Assembly: GCA_007132395.1 (NCBI GenBank)
Contig: SLOR01000164.1
Coordinates: 1 to 15,005 of the forward strand
Direction: 5' to 3'
Length of the DNA: 15,005 nucleotides
DNA from: Bacteroidales bacterium
GTDB lineage: Bacteria > Bacteroidota > Bacteroidia > Bacteroidales > UBA7960
A program made the position numbers and the translations under genes. This document shows, piece after piece, positions 1 to 6,682 of the stretch (position 1 is its first letter; every line of letters begins with the position of its first letter). The notes under the pieces were generated by a model. That model worked only from the letters and a program-made list of their open reading frames with translations, did no database searches and was not told the DNA's origin.

Positions 1-837
1 AATGGTGAGTATGGCAAAGAAAATCCCCAGCCAGTTTTTCCACCATAGCTTTTCCTTGAAAATAAGGTAGCCAATCAATGCTCCCATGCTCACGATACTC
101 ACGTTAAATATGGGAAAAAACACCGAGCTTTCAAAAACTGACAAGCTTTTCAGAAAAAAGTAGGTGGAGCTGTAGTTAAAAATGCCCAGCACAAAACCCG
201 CCAATATGCTCCTGAAATGAAGTGATTCGGAGGTTCTAATCCGCTTTTTCATCCAGATAATCAGGCCAATAAGCAAGGATAAAGTGAAAACGCTCCCCAG
301 AAACAGCAGGTATTCATCTCCGATGTAAAATTTCTGGGCATTTTTCATTACGGAATCGTTGATACCGGTACCCAGAAAAAGAATAAGGGGCAGATAAATA
401 TATCTTTTATCTGGCTCAAGGGTTCTATTCTTCTTTTTGAAAATGAGATAAAAGGCCGGGAAAGCCAGAACGATACCAAAGATTTTCAGCAGACTCATTG
501 CATCGCCATAGAGCATAAATCCGATACCCACGGGGATAATTACCGACATTTTGCTTGCCACCGCAGTGATGGCCACCCCGGCTTTCTGGGCAGAGCGGGC
601 AAAAAGAAAAAAAACCAGTATAAAAAACACACCATTGACCAAAGACCACGAAAACCAAGGTTTTGTGGGTATTTCCAGAAAGTGGAAAGAATGCTGGTAG
701 GTCAGAAACGACAAAGCTGCCGCTATAAGATAATTGGCTGTTATGGCCTGCAGGTTATCGATTCTTAGGGCTGTAAAAAGCCTGAATGTTACTATAATAC
801 AAGAGGAGAAGAAAACAGCCAGCAGCAGGTAAATCAT
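1..837 (-). CDS. DMT/EamA-family membrane transporter, C-terminus cut off by the window edge
   Basis: Seen: an uninterrupted minus-strand frame of 279 residues from an ATG at 837 down to base 1, with no stop. The protein is very hydrophobic and reads as roughly nine or ten membrane helices with short basic loops, for example a KKKNR stretch near the middle and a KEKLWWKNW segment near the end. Family knowledge: ten-helix drug/metabolite transporters (EamA type) are about 280-300 residues, so only a few C-terminal residues should be missing; the FKEKLWWKNWLGI-like segment before the last helix resembles the 'E-x-x-x-x-x-x-x-G' pattern common in this family. It starts 4 bp after the ribD stop, so the two genes are probably co-transcribed and translationally coupled. 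The substrate cannot be told from the sequence; a link to flavin metabolism is only suggested by position. Confidence 0.8.
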   Translation of the reverse strand, partial: MIYLLLAVFFSSCIIVTFRLFTALRIDNLQAITANYLIAAALSFLTYQHSFHFLEIPTKPWFSWSLVNGVFFILVFFLFARSAQKAGVAITAVASKMSVIIPVGIGFMLYGDAMSLLKIFGIVLAFPAFYLIFKKKNRTLEPDKRYIYLPLILFLGTGINDSVMKNAQKFYIGDEYLLFLGSVFTLSLLIGLIIWMKKRIRTSESLHFRSILAGFVLGIFNYSSTYFFLKSLSVFESSVFFPIFNVSIVSMGALIGYLIFKEKLWWKNWLGIFFAILTI

Positions 838-841
838 ATCG

Positions 842-1900
842 TTAATAGGGATTTTTGGGATTCTTGATCCAGTAGAGTATTTCATTTCCTATGCGCTCCT
901 GGCTAAACTTTTCAAGGGGCAGGGCAGGAGCCCTGAGGCCTTTCACAAAAAATTTATTGCCCTGAAATATTCTGGCTTCATCCCACAGGTTGTTTTCGAT
1001 AAAAGCATGCAGTACTTTTTGGCCCCCTTCAATAATTACCGACTGTATCATCTCACTTTTGAGAATGGCAAGCATTTCCATCAGGAAGTTATTACTGCCA
1101 AAATCTACTTTTATCCAGTGCAGATTTTCCTCCAGCTTGTTTTGTAGCTGGTTAAAAACAATGGTTTTCTGGCTGTTGTCGAAAAGATGAAGTGATGAAG
1201 ACAGGGTAAGATTTTCGTCGAGCACTATTCGTACAGGCTGTTTACCGCTCCAGTCGCGGACATTGAGCCTGGGATTGTCTTTTAAAGCAGTAATGGTGCC
1301 CACCATGATGGCCTGCTCTTCGGTGCGCCATTTATGCACCAGCATCCTGAGTTTCTCTGATGTAATCCAGGTGGGGCGGGCAGGGGTGCCAGGCAGGCGC
1401 TCAATATCAATGAAGGCATCGGCCGTTTGTGCCCACTTAAGTATAATATAAGGTCTGTTTTTCTGATGAAAAGTAAAAAAGCGTTTATTGAGGCTCAGAC
1501 ATTCATTTTTCAGAATGCCCACCTGCACCTCCACACCATGGTTCCGCAACTTTGAAATTCCTTTGCCGGCAACCGCATCAAAGGGATCGGCGCTGCCAAT
1601 TACTACCCGGGGAATGCGGGTATGTAAAATGAGATCAGTGCAGGGTGGGGTTTTTCCAAAGTGGCAGCACGGCTCAAGATTCACGTATAGGGTCGCCTCT
1701 TTTAGCAATTCGTGATCTTTTACCGATCTTACAGCATTTACCTCGGCATGGTGCTGGCCGTATTCCTTGTGATATCCTTCGCCTATTATCTTATTATTGT
1801 GTACAATAACACAACCCACCATGGGATTGGGTGCTACCCTTCCCAATCCGTTGCGTGCCAACTCCAGGCAGCGGTGCATGTATATTTCCTGTTGGTTCAT
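842..1900 (-). CDS. ribD: Bifunctional riboflavin biosynthesis protein RibD (deaminase/reductase)
   Basis: RibD deaminates diaminohydroxyphosphoribosylamino-pyrimidine and then reduces the ribosyl side chain, two early steps of cytosolic riboflavin synthesis. Seen, numbered from the Met at 1900 (352 residues): an N-terminal cytidine-deaminase-like domain with the zinc and catalytic motif HAE at 51-53 and the second zinc motif EPCCHFGKTPPC at about 76-87 (Cys78 and Cys87), preceded by the typical APNPMVGCV segment. A C-terminal RibD reductase domain follows, with ARPTWITS near 176, DNPRLNVR and the IIEGG motif. Length fits the family. An in-frame ATG at 1933 would add 11 residues (starting MAFVITK), but that extension is encoded by a terminator hairpin and is not conserved-looking, so the Met at 1900 is preferred. 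A DMT transporter gene follows after 4 bp. Confidence 0.93.
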   Translation of the reverse strand: MNQQEIYMHRCLELARNGLGRVAPNPMVGCVIVHNNKIIGEGYHKEYGQHHAEVNAVRSVKDHELLKEATLYVNLEPCCHFGKTPPCTDLILHTRIPRVVIGSADPFDAVAGKGISKLRNHGVEVQVGILKNECLSLNKRFFTFHQKNRPYIILKWAQTADAFIDIERLPGTPARPTWITSEKLRMLVHKWRTEEQAIMVGTITALKDNPRLNVRDWSGKQPVRIVLDENLTLSSSLHLFDNSQKTIVFNQLQNKLEENLHWIKVDFGSNNFLMEMLAILKSEMIQSVIIEGGQKVLHAFIENNLWDEARIFQGNKFFVKGLRAPALPLEKFSQERIGNEILYWIKNPKNPY

Positions 1901-1904
1901 CAGC

Positions 1905-1930
1905 AAAAAAGCCTTTGTGATTACAAAGGC
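1905..1930 (-). terminator. Intrinsic terminator or attenuator directly before ribD
   Basis: Seen on the minus strand: an 8-bp perfect stem GCCTTTGT / ACAAAGGC (1930-1923 and 1918-1911) with a 4-nt loop, followed at once by six T residues (1910-1905). This is a textbook Rho-independent terminator for leftward transcription. It lies 53 bp after the kinase stop codon and so should end that transcript. The T-run stops only 4 nt before the ribD ATG, so the same hairpin would also sit in any ribD leader; its 3' arm carries AAAGG, the only Shine-Dalgarno-like sequence for ribD. Confidence 0.85.
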
Positions 1931-1983
1931 CAAAATTACTATTTTATGGTTTAGTTCAGGATGTAAAGTAGCGTGAGATTTTC

Positions 1984-4900
1984 TCAGCCGTGCATATTCA
2001 CCGAATCGTTTTTGATGTATTCGCTCTGAATCTCGCGCAACAGGCGTATAATGTCGCGTGAAGCATCATCCAGTTCCTTGCATAGTTTTTCCAGCTCCTG
2101 TAAATCGTTGAGGTCTTTGGTAAGCATCTGTATTTTATGAATTTTGCCTGTTACCTCCGAAAATCCCATATAGCTGTAACCGGGCTTTATTTTGTGCACC
2201 AGCTTACCAAGGGTTTCATAATCTTTATCATAGAATGCTTCATTGATACCAATAATGGTGCGGGGTATTTCTTTCAGGAAACGGCTGATCAGGCTGAGGG
2301 TACTTTCCAAATCATCGTCAAAAATATCAGCAAGGGCTTTTTTAATACGCAGTTTAATATTCTCATTCCTTGGTTTTTCAACTTCCAGCCTGAGCTCTTC
2401 ATCTTGCTTTTTCTCTACAAATTCGGTCTTTTTGTTGAGGATGGAGCGATGTATTTTCTCAAAGATTATCTCCTGATCGCAGGGTTTACTGATAAAATCA
2501 TTCATGCCTGCCTTTTGCACCCTCTCTTTGGTTTCGGCAGTAACATCGGCAGTAAGGGCAATAACCATTACTTTGTGGTCAAGCACAGCAGAGGAGGGGT
2601 CTCTGATGATGGCTGTGGCTTCATATCCGTTAAGATGAGGCATATGTAAGTCCATGAGCACCAGGTCGAATTTTTTCACACTCAGCAAGTCTATGGCTTC
2701 CTGACCATTTTCTGCTATTTCCAGTTCGGCATGCCATTTCTTCAACAGCTGCTTCATTACAAACTGGTTCATTTTATCGTCTTCCACCAGCAATATTTTT
2801 ACATCCTGTAGGCTCTTGCGTTGCCCGCCCAACCTGCTTATATCAGGCAGGTAGGCTTTCTCGCTGATAAGGTAAGATATGGTGAACCAAAAGGTTGAAC
2901 CTGCTCCTTCGGAACTTTCCAGCCCAATGGTACCCTTTTGCAAGTCAACAAGTTTTTTACATATGGATAGCCCCAGGCCGGTTCCTCCGTATTTTCTGCT
3001 TGTATCGGAAGCTGCCTGCATAAAACTTTCAAAAATGGTGCTCTGCACATCCTCCGGAATGCCTATTCCCGTGTCGGATACCGCGAATTTCAGATTCACG
3101 CGTGAGCCATCCATTTCCATGATATTAACCTTGATATCTATGGAACCTTCGGAAGTAAATTTCACAGCATTGCTGAGCAGGTTGAGCAGAATCTGTTTCA
3201 ATCGTGAGGGGTCCCCTTTTAGTACCTTGGGAATATTAGGCTGAATATCCACTCTGGTAGTAATGCCCTTTTCTTTGGCCTTGAAACCAATGGTTTTGCT
3301 TGATTCCTTTACCAGGCTGAAAATATCGAAATCGGTCTGTTCCAGTACCACCTTACCGGCTTCCAGTTTGGAGAAATCCAGTACATCGTTGATTACATCC
3401 AAAAGGTGATCTGAAGAATACTTGATGGATTTTATGTTTTCCCTGAGTTGCGGGCTAAGATCCTGCTCATCGGTAATGAGTTCGGTGAGGCCAATAATAG
3501 CATTTAGAGGAGTTCTTATTTCGTGGCTCACGTTGCTTACAAACAAGGATTTTACCTTGTTGGCCTCTTCTGCTTCATCCTTGGCTTTTTGCAAATCCTT
3601 TTCAGCCTGAATACGCTTGGTAATGTCGAACACAATAATGTATTGCAGGGTTTGAGAACGAATGTGCATGGTACTGCTGTATACCTCCACATCCCTGATA
3701 CTTCCGTCGGCCAGCTTGTGTTTGAAATAATGATATGACCGCTCTTCTTTTTCAGCATTTTGCTCCTCGGCTCTCACTTCCTCGCTGTCCATAATATTGA
3801 TATCCAGAATATTCATCTGTCTCAGGCTATCTGCATCGTAGCCATAATAATCCACGGCTGCCTGGTTGGCAAACTGAATCTTCCCGGTATCGGGTTCAAT
3901 AATGAGCATTACCGCTGAATTTTTAGAAAAAAAGCTCTTGTAGCGCAGTTCACTTTCTTTCAGCCTTTCTATGGCCATTTTCCGCTCTGTAATATCGCTG
4001 TGGGTTCCCAGTATGCGCAGTGCTTTGTTTTGCTTGCCGAAAACTACCGAGAAGGATGCTGCAATCCACTTATATTGGCCGTCCTTGCAGCGCATACGGT
4101 ATTCGGTCTTGAAAGATGATGAATTCCCGCTGATAAGCTTATCGAGGATTTTATTCACCTTGAGCTGGTCATTTTCGTGTACAAGCGAAATCCAGGTTGA
4201 TAGCTTACTTTCAAGCTCATCTTTGTGGTAGCCCAACATATTCATCCATTGATCAGACAGGTAAAGAGTATCTGTAACAATGTCATAATCCCATACTCCG
4301 TCGCTGGTGGCCAGCACTATCAGCGCGTACCGTTCTTCTGCTGCAATCAGCTTTTGTTCGTAGTTTTTCTTATCGGTAATATCCACGGAAGAAGCAAGAA
4401 CAGCATGTTTCCCTTCAAAATCGATGCTTCGGGTAGAAAAATCTATCCACCGCTTTTCTTTGCTCTTGGTTATAATCTGAAACTCACTCCTGAAGTTAAA
4501 GCCGTTGTGTTGTACAAACACCTGGTCATTATTAAGGTTGCGCAGGCTTTCCGGGTCAATTAACTGCCATATTTCCATGTCCAGCAGTTCCTTACGCTCG
4601 AACCCGGTAAGTTTTTCAAGGGCTGTGTTTACATAAAAAAGCCTGAAATTCTGAAAAATCATAATGGCCGAAGGAGAGGCTTCAAGCAAGTCTTTGAAGC
4701 TTTCTTCACTCTTTTGCACCTTTGATCGGGCCCTGTAATTGTGAATCCAGAGGAATAGAGTTATGAGCAGGCTTATGGTAAGCAGAATGGTGATGACAAG
4801 GAAATTTCGCATGGTAAGCGTGCTGAGTGTATTACCCAGTACGTTCAGAGAAAAGTAGGGCAGCATAAGAAAATGATATGCCGCAAAAAACTTCAGTGGA

Positions 4901-5097
4901 TTGGAAGAGGCATAAAAAATCAAGCCTTCCGCGGACGTTTGCCCTGGAATAGCTTGTTGCCACTTGCCTGCTTCGTCAGATTCCGTTACCGTATCGGGAG
5001 GGGGAGAGGATACAGTGCCGAAGTCAGAAACCACAAAGGTTCCGGTGAGCAGACTAAGTGAAAAGATTGCAAAAGATATAAGAATAAATCTTTTCAC
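1984..5097 (-). CDS. Membrane hybrid histidine kinase: PAS x3, HisKA, HATPase, REC, HPt
   Basis: A multi-step phosphorelay kinase of 1037 residues. Seen in order: a membrane segment or uncleaved signal at 5-23, a short presumably periplasmic stretch (24-97), a second membrane helix (about 98-118), three PAS domains (about 130-245, 250-375, 380-500), a HisKA helix with phospho-accepting His525 (SHEIRTPLN), an ATPase domain with N643 (N box), DTGIGI at 675-680 and GGTGLGL at 704-710, a receiver domain with acidic E772/D773, phospho-acceptor Asp816 (LMDLHMP) and Lys871, and a C-terminal HPt domain with His968 (HKIKPG). The start is GTG at 5097: the first membrane helix begins immediately and an in-frame stop lies about 30 nt upstream. 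No DNA-binding output domain is present, so the HPt must pass phosphate to a separate regulator that is not in the window. The signal sensed is unknown. It has its own promoter and need not belong to the hydrogenase circuit next door. Confidence 0.92.
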   Translation of the reverse strand: MKRFILISFAIFSLSLLTGTFVVSDFGTVSSPPPDTVTESDEAGKWQQAIPGQTSAEGLIFYASSNPLKFFAAYHFLMLPYFSLNVLGNTLSTLTMRNFLVITILLTISLLITLFLWIHNYRARSKVQKSEESFKDLLEASPSAIMIFQNFRLFYVNTALEKLTGFERKELLDMEIWQLIDPESLRNLNNDQVFVQHNGFNFRSEFQIITKSKEKRWIDFSTRSIDFEGKHAVLASSVDITDKKNYEQKLIAAEERYALIVLATSDGVWDYDIVTDTLYLSDQWMNMLGYHKDELESKLSTWISLVHENDQLKVNKILDKLISGNSSSFKTEYRMRCKDGQYKWIAASFSVVFGKQNKALRILGTHSDITERKMAIERLKESELRYKSFFSKNSAVMLIIEPDTGKIQFANQAAVDYYGYDADSLRQMNILDINIMDSEEVRAEEQNAEKEERSYHYFKHKLADGSIRDVEVYSSTMHIRSQTLQYIIVFDITKRIQAEKDLQKAKDEAEEANKVKSLFVSNVSHEIRTPLNAIIGLTELITDEQDLSPQLRENIKSIKYSSDHLLDVINDVLDFSKLEAGKVVLEQTDFDIFSLVKESSKTIGFKAKEKGITTRVDIQPNIPKVLKGDPSRLKQILLNLLSNAVKFTSEGSIDIKVNIMEMDGSRVNLKFAVSDTGIGIPEDVQSTIFESFMQAASDTSRKYGGTGLGLSICKKLVDLQKGTIGLESSEGAGSTFWFTISYLISEKAYLPDISRLGGQRKSLQDVKILLVEDDKMNQFVMKQLLKKWHAELEIAENGQEAIDLLSVKKFDLVLMDLHMPHLNGYEATAIIRDPSSAVLDHKVMVIALTADVTAETKERVQKAGMNDFISKPCDQEIIFEKIHRSILNKKTEFVEKKQDEELRLEVEKPRNENIKLRIKKALADIFDDDLESTLSLISRFLKEIPRTIIGINEAFYDKDYETLGKLVHKIKPGYSYMGFSEVTGKIHKIQMLTKDLNDLQELEKLCKELDDASRDIIRLLREIQSEYIKNDSVNMHG

Positions 5098-5192
5098 TGG
5101 TATTTTAAAATTGGTCCTGAAATTTCATCAAAAAAGTACGACGAAATAAAGGATAGTGTTGTCGGATTATGAATTTTATTCATTGAATTGTA

Positions 5193-5223
5193 CAAATATA
5201 TAAATATTAATTTGCTTTTCAAA
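5193..5223 (-). promoter_or_regulatory. Bacteroidota-type promoter for the hybrid kinase
   Basis: Seen on the minus strand: TTTG (5223-5220), a spacer of exactly 19 bp, then TATATTTG (5200-5193). This matches the known Bacteroidota housekeeping consensus TTTG-N19-TANNTTTG at every defined base. Transcription would start near 5186, giving a leader of about 90 nt before the GTG at 5097. Confidence 0.75.
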
Positions 5224-5291
5224 GAACAAAATTGTGGTTATATAGAATAAAATATATGTTTTAACAAATACTCTAATGGCAAAAATCACTA

Positions 5292-5397
5292 AATCAGTCT
5301 ATTATACTTTTATAAAAAATGCGTTTTTTTTTATTTTTACGTAATTTATATTAAGACTGATTAAGTATAATGCTGTTATTTTAATCAGTTAATCAGT
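5292..5397. repeat. Cluster of AATCAGT repeats and crossing inverted repeats upstream of the kinase promoter
   Basis: The 362-bp gene-free stretch 5098-5459 is AT-rich. Apart from the kinase promoter it holds a repeat cluster. AATCAGT occurs at 5292-5298, 5383-5389 and 5391-5397 (the last two an 8-bp tandem), and its inverse ACTGATT at 5356-5362. AATCAGTCT (5292-5300) pairs with AGACTGATT (5354-5362), and ATTATACTT (5301-5309) pairs with AAGTATAAT (5363-5371). The two inverted repeats cross each other instead of nesting. The cluster lies about 105-210 bp upstream of the predicted kinase start point and downstream of the phosphatase stop. Regulator binding is an inference; no convincing terminator for the phosphatase operon was found here. 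Confidence 0.55.
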
Positions 5398-5459
5398 TAT
5401 TTTGAATATATAACTATTTCAACCATAAGCTTAAAAGAGAGTATTCTTAAACTTATTGT

Positions 5460-6644
5460 TTAAATAAATTCCAGTTTTACTTCTTTCAGGAACTTCGTTT
5501 CCAGCAAATTCGCAAGCTTTTTCGCCACACTTCTGCGTATTTCCAGTTCGACTGGCAAATTGGGATCCTGGTGTGCCACATTGATGGCTGTGCCTATAAC
5601 GATATTAATTTTATCACTTTCCAGTAGCATCTTGATGATTTTATCTGCCGGTCCGTCTTTCAGCTCGGTGCGGTCATCATGCTTTTCCAGGATGCCGGTT
5701 ACCTTGGAAAGGGTAAGTATACCTTCAGTAACCAAATCGATTCCTTCCATGTACGAAACAGGAGGGAGATCCGGGTCATCAAACTCCAGGGTATCTTCTA
5801 TGGGTAGGTTTAGGTGGGCCGAAATAATATCTGCGGTAGTCCCTCCGCAGAGAATGCGTTTTCCCTTGAAGCTTTTAACCCTGTCGGCCAGGTACTTATC
5901 ATTCTTTTTGTCGAAGGGGGGGCCTGAGCAAAGCAGCAGTTTCCTGGGTTCACGAAAATACACCACCACACAGCTGATGTCGTCTTTTGACTGGTACCCA
6001 TCGTTGGCATGGGCTTTATTCACGACAATGGAGGCAAGTCTGGCGGCCGAAATATCCGGTTTTTCTTTTACTTTCTGCAAAACCAAATCGCGGGTATTAT
6101 CCCATCCGAAGCCCAGCAGGTAGGTTCCTTTGCCAAGGCCCGACTGGGTAATGCCATCAGTAAACATTAGCACACGATCTTCCTTCTGAGCACGAAAAGT
6201 GCAGGCTTTTATTTCTTTTCCTTTATGGCTGCCTGATTCAAGGGTAAGGGTATGCCATTCAGGCAGGTAATGATCGGGGCCACGCAATACAATGCAGTCG
6301 GGATTATCGAAATTGATAATGGTGGTTTGTCCGTTTTCTTCAATATCAATGATGGTGAAGGTGGCATAGCTGATTTTCCTTTCACTGCAAACTGGTAGCG
6401 TATTCATGATAATCTCAGCAATTTTGTGCACATCCTTGTGCTCTGCCGTAAAATTCACAGCCATGGTTGCCGTGAGTGTGGCAAGCAGGTTGGCCTTTAC
6501 CCCGTGCCCCATACCATCGGACAATACCACTATGGTCCGGTTTTCTTCCTTCACTTTGCGGCTCAGAAATATATCTCCGCAAATTCGCTCACCTATGTGG
6601 CTTTTCTGCAATAATCCTACTTCTATAAAAAACGAACTGTCCAT
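5460..6644 (-). CDS. SpoIIE/PP2C-type serine/threonine phosphatase with extra C-terminal domain, hydrogenase-linked
   Basis: Predicted cytosolic metal-dependent protein phosphatase of 394 residues. Seen: residues about 1-232 form a SpoIIE-type PP2C domain with the expected acidic metal ligands Asp24 (ICGDIF), Asp43 (LSDGMGHG), Asp163 (MFTDGI) and Asp221/Asp222 (KDDISC). Residues about 235-394 are an additional domain with the segments KRILCGGTTAD and MEGIDLVTEGILTLSKV, which I do not recognise by name. Family knowledge: phosphatases of this build occur beside sensory-type [FeFe]-hydrogenases in clostridia and related anaerobes (the HsfB / group C3 context). Here it lies 38 bp downstream of the PAS-type hydrogenase sensor and is surely in one operon with it, so it is the likely output of that sensor. 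Its substrate, often an anti-anti-sigma protein in other SpoIIE systems, is not in the window. Confidence 0.85.
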   Translation of the reverse strand: MDSSFFIEVGLLQKSHIGERICGDIFLSRKVKEENRTIVVLSDGMGHGVKANLLATLTATMAVNFTAEHKDVHKIAEIIMNTLPVCSERKISYATFTIIDIEENGQTTIINFDNPDCIVLRGPDHYLPEWHTLTLESGSHKGKEIKACTFRAQKEDRVLMFTDGITQSGLGKGTYLLGFGWDNTRDLVLQKVKEKPDISAARLASIVVNKAHANDGYQSKDDISCVVVYFREPRKLLLCSGPPFDKKNDKYLADRVKSFKGKRILCGGTTADIISAHLNLPIEDTLEFDDPDLPPVSYMEGIDLVTEGILTLSKVTGILEKHDDRTELKDGPADKIIKMLLESDKINIVIGTAINVAHQDPNLPVELEIRRSVAKKLANLLETKFLKEVKLEFI

Positions 6645-6682
6645 GGGTTTCTGTAAGAGAAAATGAAAGAATAACCCTTAGG

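Noticed and set aside
425..658. A 77-codon minus-strand frame inside the transporter region
   Set aside because: It is out of frame with the 279-residue transporter frame that is open from 837 to the window edge, and its translation has no family likeness.
5105..5128. Seven-codon upstream frame starting with ATG in the kinase leader
   Set aside because: It is too short to judge and shows no conserved feature; a chance ATG in an AT-rich leader is the simplest reading.
5314..5332. A-run, TGCG, T-run as a possible terminator
   Set aside because: The stem would be A-T pairs only, with no GC, and cannot be told from general AT-richness.
5426..5456. Imperfect inverted repeat after the phosphatase gene as its terminator
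   Set aside because: The stem is interrupted and AT-rich, and no T-run follows on the minus strand.
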